Of a stretch of 64,000 nt of DNA, positions 1-11,200 are shown one piece after another (within the stretch, counting starts at the first letter, position 1; the number at the start of each line of letters is the position of its first letter). The stretch comes from Parus major (taxonomy: Eukaryota > Chordata > Aves > Passeriformes > Paridae). The notes under the pieces were generated by a model. It ran no database searches. It saw only the letters and a program-made list of their open reading frames with translations, and was not told the origin of the DNA. The translations under genes were made by a program, and so were the position numbers. Location of the stretch: the NCBI RefSeq assembly GCF_001522545.3, contig NC_031770.1:30123226-30187225 (forward strand), given 5' to 3'.

Positions 1-900
1 TAGACTGGGTGCCTTGCTGCGCTCGCTGCCGGCGTCTCCCATGGTGGGGCCAGGGCGCGGGGCGGCGGGCGGGCGGGGGGCGCGCGGCTCCCGGCTGGGA
101 TTCCAGGCCGGTCAGCTGGAGCCGGGTGACACCACTGGACAGGCAGCGGAGGGGAGGGCGTGGGGGGGGGCCCGGCCGCCCCCTGCCGATGCGGCGGGTT
201 GGGCAGTGGAGCGGCGGCGGCAGCGCCGTCCACCCGCCGGTGCCAGTGACCGCCCAGGTGCTGCAGCGGCACGCGCCCCCCCTCCCCGGAGCGCCGCTCT
301 GCCCCTCGCGCAACAAAGCGTCCTCGCGCACTGTGGATCCCCCCGTTCTAAGTGCGATGGTTTCGTCAAGCTACCGAATCAGCTGGGAGCGGCATGTACC
401 ATAGCACATACCCGGGGGAAGTGGGGTAGATCGAGTGCGGGAACTGGGTGAGAAACGAACTTGGAGGGCACCTGTAGGCTCGAGAACAGAACGAGATTCT
501 TAATGACAAGTCTCAGGTGGGTCTGAGGCCAGCAGAGCTGCCTGGAACCGCTGCCCTCTTTTGCCTATACACATACGTTGGGCGCACAGTGGTACAGCCA
601 GGGATAGCCGGTGGGGTGGGGGGGGTGGGGTGCTGGTGTTGCTCGCACATGCGCAGACGTATCCCCGACGCGGAAGTCTGTTGGAGGGAGCGGGTCTGGG
701 GGGCTGGGCCGAATCTGTCCCGGGCTGCTGCTCCTGCTGTGCCGGCAGCTGCTTCGCCGAGGGAGGGTGGGGGGAATATTGAATATCTTTTACTTGTCCT
801 GGTCGCTGCTAGCGCAGTGTGCCAGTGCCAGGCCTGCTGTGCGCGCTCGGGAACTCTGCCCGGAGGTTAGGCGGCTATGGGGGGCTTCAGTGCTGTGCAG
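1..900. promoter_or_regulatory. CpG island, probable promoter / first-exon region
   Basis: This block is far richer in G+C and in CpG dinucleotides than the rest of the window. It has dense GGGCGG-type boxes around 55-92 and an NRF1-like core (CATGCGCAG) at 648-656. In vertebrates such blocks usually mark promoters and untranslated first exons. Open frames here exist on both strands, but they follow from the low frequency of stop codons in GC-rich DNA and none resembles a known protein. The island reaches the left edge, so its full size and the direction of the gene are unknown. A plus-strand transcript would have possible first-exon donors at 448 and 1156. Confidence in the island is high; confidence in any given gene is low. 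Confidence 0.8.
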
Positions 901-2317
901 GATGAGGACAGGGACTTGTTTCCTTTGGGTGCCGGCTTCAGCGAGGTCTGGAGGGCCCCAAGGGCGACGTTTGGTCTTCTGCTTGCCTTCTTATCGTATA
1001 GATGTTCGTCCTCGGTTCCCTCAGAGCTAAATAAAGCCGTGTACGTGTTTGACGTACTCGTGGGTTTCCTCGCCTGTGGTAAACGCCACTTGCTGCGTGA
1101 GGACACGGAGCTGTGGGTTGGCTGCGCTGGCCCTGTTCTCTGGGACCTGCAAGAGGTAAGGTATGGCAGGGAGGGAAGAGCACAGCGGGCACGGTCATTA
1201 CTGGCTGCCGCCTTTGACGGACAGTAAAGGAGAGGGGAATTTCCAGCGCCTGGACATGAGAGCTGAGTAATGGGGATTGTACTTCTGGTACCGGTGTAGC
1301 CAATAGTATTGAGCAAGTTACAGCCTTGCACTCTGTACCTTAGTTTTGTCTGTGAAATGGAAATGTTTCTGACCTTCTCTGCCAGAAATTTGAGATCTGA
1401 GTGGAAAATGTGTGGAAGAATACTGGTGTGGCATTACTGCAGGTGGAATTTTGATCAATTCCTGACTGCTGTTGCCGATCTTTGATTTTTTGCTTTGCAC
1501 TTCAAACCAAGGTTATTAAACTTTGAAAATAATAAATTATCATTATTAAAGAAGTTCAGAGTATGTGAATCTTCGTGAACAACTAATTAATTCTGACAAA
1601 GATACTATGGCTTTAGTATTAAGCTTCCTACAGCATAGTCTATCAAATTAATTTATGACAGAAAAAAAGCAATAACAAAATACACACATGCTTAAAACTT
1701 TTAATAAAACTTTTTCATAAAAAGTGGAATTTAATTGAAATCATGTAAACAGACTTCTTACGAAAAGGCTGGTTCATGACAGTTTACTAGTGGTCATGAT
1801 TTTATCAAACCATTCTGTTTTGGGGTTGCCTGACTACTGACTGATGCAGCTCTCTGCCCTCTCTAAAGTGTCTGTGGCTGCAGACCACTCTGTGCACTGA
1901 TGCACCAGGGATGTCCCTTGCCAAAGCTCTCTGAGGACAAAGCTGAGCTGATGAGGCAACGCTGCTGAGGATACCAAGAGAAATGACTACGTACCAAAAA
2001 ATAGCCTTGGCCTTGTTAACTCAGCCCTTTAAGCCACTAAGTCAGCTGGAAACTGAAATGGCCTCTCTTATGCTGGTTACCTGTATTACTACCAGAGGCT
2101 GTAAACTCCACTCAGATAAGGAGTGGCTTCTCAAAGATGATCTAATAGACCTTACGTCTATAATTACTATTAAGGTAAGCACATACTGAGTTAGCTTTCA
2201 ACTATTACATGTGGAGAAGCATTCTCTCTGCTCAGTACTCTTGTGTCATTTCAAATAAATCTTGGCTTTCAGTACCTGAAGGGAGCCTAGAAGAAAGATG
2301 GAGTCTATGTACATGGG
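901..2317. other. non-coding, no recognised gene
   Basis: The GC content falls after about 1250 and the sequence becomes AT-rich and unique-looking. A donor-like AAG then GTAAGC occurs at 2172-2180, after a short open stretch, but the acceptor upstream is poor. I see no repeat or gene that I can name. Confidence 0.6.
1144..1165 (+). other. candidate 5' splice site at the island edge
   Basis: The sequence CAAGAG followed by GTAAGG, with the intron GT at 1156, is close to the vertebrate donor consensus and lies just past the CpG island. A second donor-like site (CTGG then GTGAGA) has its GT at 448. Either could end a non-coding first exon of a plus-strand transcript. This is motif evidence only. 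Confidence 0.3.
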
Positions 2318-2597
2318 CATGTAGGGACAAGGACAAGAGGGAATGGCTTTAAACTGACAGAGAGTAGATTTAGATTAGATAATAGGAAAAAAATATTTAA
2401 CTGTGAAAGTGGTGATGCACTGGAACAGCTTGCCTGCAGAAACTGTGGATGCTCCATCCCTGAGTGTTCAAGGCCAGCTTGGATGGGGCTCTGAGTAACT
2501 TGGTCTGGTGGAAGGTGACCCTGCCTGTGGCAGGGGGGCTGGAATTAGATGATCTCTCTTGAAGTCCCTTCCAACCCAAGTCCATTCTATAATTTTG
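2318..2597 (+). repeat. CR1 LINE 3' end
   Basis: This is the 3' untranslated end of a chicken-repeat-1 (CR1) retrotransposon. Landmarks in order are the GGACAAGAGGGAATGG box, the TAGATTTAGATTAGAT box, GCACTGGAACAGCTTGCC, the GCCAGCTTGGATGGGGCTCTG box, a CCCTGCCTGTGGCAGGGGGG hairpin, and CCCTTCCAACCCAAG before the degenerate ATTCTAT end. Only the 3' end is present, which is typical of 5'-truncated CR1 copies. It is the best-preserved CR1 in the window. Confidence 0.95.
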
Positions 2598-4331
2598 TAA
2601 AATGATGTCGGGATAATGTCAAAATTGCAGTTTTCCAAGCAGTTCAGATTTTTAAAAAGCCTGCAAGGGTGTGGTACTTCACTCCAAAGTTAAACACAAG
2701 AAAATCATGAATTTAGAGACAATGCTGTTACACAAAGCAAACACTTAATAAGCATGCTGCTGATGAAGACACACGAACAGCTAACTCTGGCTGCTAGTAA
2801 TGGCCTAAGGAAAAATAGTCTCAGGGACACACACATGATAGACTTCAGTATTATAGTGCAGTTTAATACTATGGGACCCAGAAGAGGGGAGCATGTGCTC
2901 TGATTTCATGCTATGTTTGTAATAATGTATTTGGCCTTTTTCTTTTTTTTTTTTTAATATGACCTTTGCAACACAGTTTTTTATATTTGTGATATTTCCT
3001 ACTTTGCTTAGACAACAGAAAATTACAAATGTATCAGTTCAGCATTGTTTCCTGAAAATTCACTATGTTAATCTGTACCTGCTTTTCTAAACCCTTTAAT
3101 GTTTTGTGTCATATGTCTGCTAATGACATCCATCCATTTGCAACCACCAGAAGGTCTTTTTTTGTGTAGAAATGTGTCAGCAAGGAGAAGTATAGCTGAG
3201 CAAGGCTTCTTTAGAGGCTAGCAAGGACAAAACTGGTTCAACTGATCTAAAATTAATGCAGTCATGAGCAGGGCACTGCAACCTCCATTCAGTGTGTGGG
3301 CTCTCCATCCAACAGATCTCTTGAGCCAGATCTCTGGCACCTGAGGCGTTTCACTGCTAACTAACATTTCTCTGGCTTTTTGATCCAGCATCCAGGCCCT
3401 GGATGCTTTCTCAACAATGTACAAGGATCCACAGACAAATGGATAAACAGCATTCAGGAAACATATGGAGAAATAGTGTATTAGTTGCACAAGGCTGGGA
3501 ATATTCATATGCAGAAAGTTTATTAGATGGTACAGATACAGCAAATCATGTCTGGAAAAAATCTTTGGAAGCAAATATACATTGTAAACATGAATTAAAT
3601 CAGGGGGAAAAACCTGATTGATGAGAAGGTAATTTGGAGAAGAGTGATGCCTAGAGTAGTTTAAGGAACAGTTTAAGTATGTAACAAGAGAAACGGCTCA
3701 TGCCATTTTAGTTCTTCATATCTGAATGCATGAAAGAGGTGGGGATGCTGCTAATCCTTTTCAATGAGTAACCCTGCAGCTATTCTCCAGGCATATTTTT
3801 GCAGACTGTATTTCAGAGAATACAGAGAAAAGCAGCCAAAATACAGGCTGCAGATGCTGAAATACTTGAAAAATCTAATGTTTACTATCTGGCCATTTGG
3901 GGAGAGATTATAACTGTACATTCTTATTTAAAACTGTCACAAGGTATTTGCTAGCAAGACACACAGAATTTCATAAAAAATACAAACAGATGTCTCTAAG
4001 GTGTTAAATGCTTAGGACATATGCAGAAAGTGTTCTCATGCTAAAGTCTGATTTTGATGTCTCACTGAGGTTCACTCCTAGCTCATTCTCAGCAGAACCC
4101 CATTGCAGGATTAGATGGGGTAATAGACCTCACAGAATCAGACGGCAAAACTCCACCAAATTTAGAATCAGCAATTAAATGCCATTGTTTCTCAAGAGCT
4201 CTCTTTTTTCTTTCTCTGTATGCTAGAAAAGGTTATACCTGTATATAATCAGAACATTTGGGAGTGATTCATTTTACTATAAATACAATTGCCACACTGA
4301 AATACATGTGTACAACCATAAAGTGGAGCAG
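2598..4331. other. non-coding, no recognised gene
   Basis: AT-rich DNA with a short T-run near 2943-2955. Open frames are short (longest about 118 codons on the minus strand at 3218-3574) and show no recognisable protein. I see no clear repeat family. Confidence 0.6.
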
Positions 4332-5745
4332 TGTGATAGACTAACATTTAAGAAAAAAAAAGGAAACAGCTAAGGAACTTAAGGCTGCTGGAGGCTCATG
4401 GGAGTTTTTTCTCCTGGTCTATAACTGGCCATTTGTGAGAATTGACAGTAGGTTTGACCATTGAAAAGTGAGATCAACCTGTGAACACCACCCTTTAAAA
4501 CCTAAGCCCGGGAATTCCTCTTTCTCTTTGGTTTCCAGCTTTGAAAGGTAACAGAACTCTATCTGGCTCCTGTCCCCTGCCCAGTACATGCGGCCTGGGC
4601 GGGGGCTGGGCAAGGCTGGGCTGGGCGTGCTGTGCCTCCTGGCTGGGAGATGGAGCCTGTGGGACTCTCCCCAGGCCGGGCTGGGCTCTGGTACAACCTC
4701 CCGGGAAGCCTCTGGGGTGGCTGAAGATTTTTTTTCCCAGTGGGGGTCCCCCGCTGTAAGCTCCACTGAGCTGAAACCTGACATCATGAATATCTGCTGC
4801 GGTTTGCGCCCGATTTTAACCCTTTCACTACCCTGATAAGACTTGCAGATTAATAATTTTTCCAGAGAGTGGAGAAGAGAGAGTGAAGAGACAACATAAA
4901 CTATCAAAGACAGTGAAGAAAGGAATTAAGCTCCAGATGGGGAGAGAAATAAGGAGATGCCTTAATAAGCTGAAATATTCTTTTTTTAAAGCTATGGAGA
5001 TGGACAATAATGTTCTGAAAAAACTCCTTTAATTCATGAAAGAGTGTTTTGGGGGGAAATGGAGTATTTCAAAGAGTGGATCTGAGCAAAAGTAATTCAT
5101 TGATAGAGCTGGCTAAATGGTGAAGTAGTTGTGATCCTATGAGATGCTGGAACAGAAATGGAGAAGTGAGAATTGTTGAAGATTTGTGGCCCTTAAGAGA
5201 CAAAGAGAAAACTTCTCTTTCCTTCTGTTTCCAGAGATGACCACAGAGACAGATGAAGAGACTTTTTGCCTTTGAATAACTCATCCTTAAAATGACACCC
5301 CTTGAACTATGGCCCACGAACACACCTCAGAGTGGTGTGAAATGGAAGGAAAGGACTGATGGCAGCGTTTTCCAGGCGGCTAGCATCAGAGAAGTAGCCA
5401 TGAGAAAATGGTTTTCTTGTGAAAAGCTCCATAGATTGACAAAAGATAACTTCTTTTTCTCTGCAAAGACTGATGAAAAGACTATAGCAAAGCTGGGACT
5501 GTTTTAACCACCAGGCTTTTTTTTTTCTCTATGTTATCAATTAAACAAAGGAATGGTTGGGTGGTGGGGAAAAAGGGTTTCTGGAGGTTTTATTCTGGTT
5601 TCTTATTCTTGTAGTTTTGTTAATAAACTTCGTTTATTCCCTTTAAGTTTTAAGCCTGTTTTGCCCTTCTCCTGATCCATATCTCACAGCAAGAAATTAG
5701 TAAGTTTTCTAGTGATTTTTTAGGTAATGCTTTAAAACCATGTCA
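4332..5745 (+). mobile_element. solo LTR of an endogenous retrovirus, about 1.4 kb
   Basis: The interval starts TGTGATAGACTAAC and ends TTAAAACCATGTCA, which are imperfect inverted ends with TG...CA. It is flanked by an exact 5-base duplication, AGCAG (4327-4331 and 5746-5750). A polyadenylation signal AATAAA lies at 5622-5627, about 120 bases before the 3' end, which gives plus orientation. The segment between 4560 and 4830 is strikingly GC-rich and includes the palindrome GGGGGTCCCCC; the rest is AT-rich. No gag, pol or env sequence is attached, so this is a solo LTR left by LTR-LTR recombination. The 3' part resembles a long songbird LTR family that I know from memory, but I cannot name it with certainty. 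The minus-strand open frame at 4419-4907 falls inside the LTR and is not a gene. Confidence 0.85.
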
Positions 5746-6857
5746 AGCAGGTGGAGAATGTCACACGTATTGTACATATTCCTTCTCATCTTGAGATCTA
5801 AATTACCATGAAATGATAAAAGTAACTCATGATGCCAGCCTGTTTGAGAGACTCTTGAACTGATTGAAATAATCACCACTTTTTAATTCCTCCTCAGTAG
5901 GCAGATATTCTTAGTGAAATAATTTCTTTTGGAAGATCATTCTTGTTAAGACCTGTACTGAGGCTGCGAAATAACATGAGCATGTTGGAAAGGGTAGTGG
6001 AGAGGACATGTCTGAGCTCAAGCCATAGCGAACAGTAAAAGTGAACGATTATGATGATTCATTAGAGCCTAGAGCATAGATTGCAGACCATGAAGGCATT
6101 AACCTCCTGCAAGTCACCAACATAGATCTGACCCTGGAAAAGGTGACTGAACTGTGCCAAAGTCTGGCTGAATTGGGACTGAGGCTGCCAAGCTTGCAAG
6201 TGCCTGCTCTTTGTTGGGTAGCTTACTTCATTTTCTCCATTTGCGACGCATACCTTGGGTTTTTTGTGCACCTGGCCTAGCAGGGTGTGATCCACCTGAA
6301 CACCTCAGTGTTTGCTTATTCATTTAATTTAAGTTAGGTGTCAGTGAAAGCTGTCTGAAGAGAAAAGTACCCACACCTTAGCCTCTGGCTTGGCCTCAAT
6401 GAATCCAACTCAGTTTTCTTTGTTTTTGAAGGAGGTCTTCAGATTAAAGCTGAGTTCATTTTGGCTCTCAACATTGTGTTGACAAAGAAAAAAAAATAAA
6501 ATTTACCAGCCATGAATTAACAATTTACGAATCACACAGATTAGAAGGTTTGTGTAGCTGTGTCTTTTTAAAACATAAAACATAAACTTGAAAACTAAAG
6601 GGCAAGTTTAAATAGTTACAATACAGAATTTGGAGTTGTGACTTCAGCATTCTTCTTGTTATTTTAAGTCTCTATGTGCCTCAGTTTCATTTTCTCAAAT
6701 GGAAACAATAATCTCAAGGGCATTCTGGTAAAGGAGTCTTTCTTGGATGGTGTTTTTAGAAATTAAAAAATGCTGATGTTGCTATTACTGTGATTAAGAG
6801 AGTGCCATTTCTTTGCAAATAATGGCTAGATGGAGGGTCCAAGGTATTATAGATACA
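5746..6857. other. non-coding, no recognised gene
   Basis: After the TSD the DNA is AT-rich and unique-looking. No open frame longer than about 77 codons and no repeat that I can name. Confidence 0.6.
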
Positions 6858-7055
6858 TATTATATTATATTATATTATATTATATTATATTATATTATAT
6901 TATATTATATTATATTATATTATATTATATTATATTATGTTATGTTATGTTATATTANTATTATATTATATTATATTATATTATGTTATGTTATGTTATA
7001 TTATATTATGTTATATTATATTATATTATATTATATTATATTATATTATATTATA
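6858..7055. repeat. (TATAT)n pentanucleotide microsatellite
   Basis: About 200 bases of period-5 TATAT units, interrupted by blocks of TATGT units around 6938-6957, 6983-6997 and near 7010, and by one unresolved base (N) at 6958. The long Tyr/Ile/Leu open frames across it are an artefact of the stop-free pentamer. Confidence 0.97.
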
Positions 7056-7185
7056 GGCTTTTCGTAAATATTAAAATGAATGTTATACGTATAAGGTTAG
7101 AAAACTTTGTTGTATTAATATAGTTTTTTCTATTTCTGTTATTGATGAAACTTAGAAATAGTGGTACAATACTATAATATTAATA

Positions 7186-7250
7186 TGTTAATAATATTAA
7201 TATTATATATATTATATTATATATTATATTATATTATATTATATTATATG
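7186..7250. repeat. second (TATAT)n tract
   Basis: A shorter tract of the same pentamer with a TATATATA interruption. It lies about 130 bases after the main array and just before the LTR that begins near 7259. Confidence 0.9.
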
Positions 7251-7258
7251 GTATAATA

Positions 7259-7733
7259 TGTTGAGCTATGGGATAGTATTAAAGCAAAAATGACTTTTGT
7301 TTGTGTAACCCAAAGACTGAAAAAGATAGTTAGAGACCCCCCTCCATTCTTAGATTATCTTATCTAGATGAAGACAGTGGTGACCGGAGGTGACCGGAGC
7401 TTGGGGGAGGAATTTATTGCACCTCTGTTATCAGGGAATGTGAAACTTGGTGGAGCCAAGAGGATTGATCTATTGGGGAGGAGGCGAGTTGGGACTAAAC
7501 AAAGAAGCATCTAAAACTTAAGAGGAATGTTTGAATTATGTATGAGAATTTATGAATATGTAGTAGGATTCTGTTTTTAAGGGACAATCCTTTGTTAGTC
7601 AGGTGTGCTCTCTGGGCAGAATGCTGAGGCACCCAGCCATATTTGTATATTTTGCTTTATTTCTATCTCCTAATTGTCTTTCTATTAAACTATTTAAATT
7701 TTATATAAAAAATATGAACCTTATTTTTTCACA
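7259..7733 (+). mobile_element. solo LTR, same family as the one at 34742
   Basis: The 3' part (CCTAATTGTCTTTCTATTAAAC, an A/T stretch, then TGAACCTTATTTTTTCACA) matches the end of the LTR at 34742-35219. Both have an ATTAAA polyadenylation signal (here 7684-7689), and the two lengths agree (about 475 and 478 bases). The element begins next to an AT microsatellite. I found no clean target-site duplication, so the left end is approximate. It contains a short direct repeat, GGTGACCGGA, at about 7379-7400. Confidence 0.65.
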
Positions 7734-8111
7734 AAGGTCAAAAAGAAAATTCTTAACCAGTTGCAATTTGCATTATTATGACTAACTCAGAGGCAATTAT
7801 GAATACTTCTCTTTTTTTCACACATGTATTTCTTCCCCTTCCTGGCCCTTATGTAATCCAGGGCACTTTGAAAAAGCACAGATGGAAAAATTGGAATGCA
7901 ACTAAACAAACATTCTAGGCTAGTCAAAAAATACCAGATAATATATTTCAAATAAAAAAAAAAATCACAATATTAGACATGCTTTAGTAAAAGGAGTGAA
8001 GATACCGAGAAAACAAAAGTGAATTGTGACCTCACACAGTGGGGTGACAGTGACTAATACTGAAATCACTCACACAAAAATAAACCTGCAGATGTTAAAA
8101 GGCTTGTAAAT
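7734..8111. other. non-coding
   Basis: AT-rich DNA with an A-run near 7955-7967. Nothing recognised. Confidence 0.6.
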
Positions 8112-8215
8112 GTGGTGCTTTGGGACATGGCTTAGCAGCAGTGCTAGGTTAAGGGTTGAACCCAATTTTAAATTTTTTTCCAACCTAAAGGATGCAATGG
8201 TTCTATGTTCTATAT
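8112..8215 (+). repeat. CR1 LINE 3' end, degraded
   Basis: Seen in order are a GTGCTTTGGGACATGGCTTAG box, AGTGCTAGGTTAAGGGTTGA, a TTTTTCCAACCTAAAG box and a decayed ATGGTTCTATGTTCTAT end. This matches the 3' terminus of the CR1 subfamily that also left copies at 19280 and 24632. It is more diverged than the copy at 2318. Confidence 0.85.
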
Positions 8216-11200
8216 AAGTGAGACTTTCATCATCATTAGAAACCATGAAATCTATGAAGCTGTAATGGTGCTGAATTTGTGCTAGGCATTTCCTGGTGCT
8301 GGATGGCAGACTCAGCAAAGACCATTCTTAACTTTTGAATGTTCTTTTTAGCAAGTGATTTCCAGTACTTCTTAAAAAAATATAAAAAGGTAAGCATTGT
8401 GACAGCAATTTTACCAGGAGGAAAGCAGCTTTGGTAAGTGACACAAGCTGCCTCGGGTCACAGAAGAAGGCACCTGCAGATCTAGTAATAGCATTCACAT
8501 TGCTCAACTCCCAATATAGCAACCATTGCAGAATCTGTGCTGTCTTGCTGGATTGCTGGACTCATGCCTTCTGTGCTTCTATAAGCACCTCCCAGGACCT
8601 GCTTCCTCAGTGTCCAGCTTTGCTTAACAGTGGTGTCACAAATCATTGCTGCAACTACTTGAGTTAAAAATTGCACGGATAAAAATAAATAAAGCACTAT
8701 ACACGTCTTTCCATTTGAAAAAGCAGCTTAGTCCAAAAGAATATGGTTAAATGGAAAGGTAGTATATTAGTAATATTTATATATTTCTTCTGTTTTCTTT
8801 ACCTTGTTCAGGATTTTCATAATGCCTTGTGCAAAGGGATCTTCTCTGCACCTAGGTCTTCTGGGTCCTACTGCAACACAGATAAAGAAGCATTATAAAA
8901 CTCCCACCTTGTATAAATATGAAAAAGTTCACCCTTCATTAGATTGAAAGGTGCCTGCCCATGGTAATCTGTTTGAATATAAGCTATTTCTGCTCTTTCC
9001 TCCACTGCTCTGAAGATGTCAGCCCCAGGGGTGTGGCAACTAAACATATTTCTTGGCAGCTCAATAGGTTTATTAATTCTCTGCCTTCTGACCTGATGTT
9101 TCTGAGTGCGGCTGAGATGAGCAGTAATTCCCTCATAAACACCCCAGTGTCAGGGAGGCTTAATTGCTTGGCGTCATGAGAAAGTGTTTGGTAGTTCAAT
9201 GACAAAAGGTCTTAGAGAATGTGAAATGCTAGAGCCGACAGTTGCTGCCCCTGCCTGCTCCCCTCCGTAATGTATCCAGCATTTAGCTAGATTAGCATTT
9301 AGCTTTTTTCAAGGCTGTAGCACCAACATTAGCAGAGCAAACTCTGATCCTACCGTTTATGGTATCCATGTGATCACAGCAAGATCAGAAGTTAGAAGTC
9401 CTAAGTGCAGCTCGGGTAATTTTGTAAACAGCAGCAGCACCACTAATTTCTTTTACAGCAAGTGAAAAACAAATACATTGCAACTGGAAATGAAGAGCAT
9501 ACAGAGCAGCTGTTTCAAATTTGTCTGATGCTGTTATAAAACAAGTTTAAAGTGTTAACGGTTGTACCCGTGGCACAGTTTCCCCTGCTGTGTGCACACT
9601 AAGAGCTTTCTGTTATGCCATATAACTGAGCTACCTCGTTTGTGCTCAATTCTCTTGATGTTCCTCTGAGATGCATTTCTCCAGCTGTGGGCTGAAAATG
9701 ATTGGGCAGACTCCTGGATTTGCAGGAATGCTGTGCAGCCAACCACAACTATCATGCCATGCAGCAGCATCTGCTGAGTTGACCAGTGCTTGTGGTGGTC
9801 TTCAAATCTTTTGCCCATCCTGTTAAATGTGTCGCCTTCTGACTCCAGGCAGGGAGTCAGACCTCCAGAGAGCTCCAAGTGTTTCACTCTGCCTGTCACA
9901 TCAAGGTGATGGCATGATACAAGGTGATGGCACAATACAAGCAGGAAATGTTGGAGAAGGAGGTGGTCCTGACCAGTTTAGTGCCCCCCAGGCCAGAACA
10001 GCAGCTACTGGCCACGAGCAGATACTGAAAAGGAGGCAAATAGGTGAGAGTCTGCTGGAGAATCCTGTTCTGCCTCTTGCAGTAATGTGTCTGGGTCAGT
10101 ATGCTCTACTCTTCTCTCCCTGGGCTGAAAACACTGAGATCTGAAGGAGTTTTTCACCCAAAGGGCAGAACTGCTACTCCAATTTGGAGGAGCTGGAGTA
10201 TTTGCCAGAGAGTGAGGAAATGGTGCTTGTTGAAGGTAAGGAGAATGCTGAGGCTTTGAATTTTCCTTAGAAACTCAGCAAGGGATTTCTGTACCCCCTT
10301 TGTCAAGCTGCAAAGCATTTCACTCTAACAGGCTTCTGCTAAAGCCAGGATACCCCATTTTGTTTCAGTCAGGCAAGAAATTTGAGGAGAACCTAGACAG
10401 TGAGGCAACATAAGAAATCCAAGTAGGAAGCCATGAAAGAATGGTTTCCAGTTAGAATCTGGAAGTGAAGCAGTAGTTAGGGAGATGCTTCTAACAAGAT
10501 ACCAACCATGGTGAGAAACCTTGGCCCAGGTGCAAGAGAAAGAAATCAATCTGCTCAACATTGTAGTTGGGACAATAAGTGGAGAGTAGACTCGATGAGA
10601 GGCTGCATCACCTGAACTTCTGCAGCACCAAACTGCAGTGGGAGCAGCTGGGAACTCCACCTGCTGATCCTCACTTTGCTCCTGCACAGCTCTGTTGATG
10701 GTATGAGCAGTGCAAAGAGATAAATGGGCTGCATGGTGTGAGGCCACTGTTGGGTGGAGGCAGGGAGATGCTATCTCCTGGTAGCACAAGGAACAGTCAT
10801 CCTTTTCCTACCCACAGCAGCAGGCATGGCAAGCTTTGTCCCAAAGTCTTTGGGATTCTCCATCTCAGATTTCATAGCCTGTAACACCCCAGAGTCACAC
10901 AGCTGCTGTGAGAGGCAGAATTTCTTACAAGCAGGTGGGAGGGAAAGTGGCTGTCAATGTTTGTGTATGGGTGAGGGAGGTAGAGGTCTCAGAGTGGCAA
11001 GATGGGATGGAAACGGGCTCATTGCAGCTTCTTCACATTCTGAAGATTGACTTAGTGTTCCAGTGACTTCAGCAGTGAGTCTGGCTTGAATGGGCTCCAA
11101 AGGTGTGGATTTGTAGGATAAATTAGTGTGTGTGTAGTGTCTGGCTAGAAGACCAGTGCAAATGTCTATACTCAGGTGTGGAGCTGAGTGCTGGCACAGG

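Noticed and set aside
9..451. Overlapping open frames in the first 450 bases
   Set aside because: Expected in CpG-island DNA, where stop codons are rare. Composition is Arg/Gly/Pro/Ala with no recognised motif.
2094..2180. Open stretch ending in AAG then GTAAGC
   Set aside because: The acceptor lacks a pyrimidine tract and the peptide is not recognisable.
4419..4907. 162-codon minus-strand open frame
   Set aside because: It lies inside the solo LTR and owes its length to the GC-rich segment. No conserved domain.
6813..7123. Long Tyr/Ile/Leu-rich open frames
   Set aside because: They are translations of the stop-free TATAT microsatellite.
10325..10789. 154-codon minus-strand open frame
   Set aside because: No family resemblance, no promoter or splice context. 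Treated as chance or an old unrecognised repeat.
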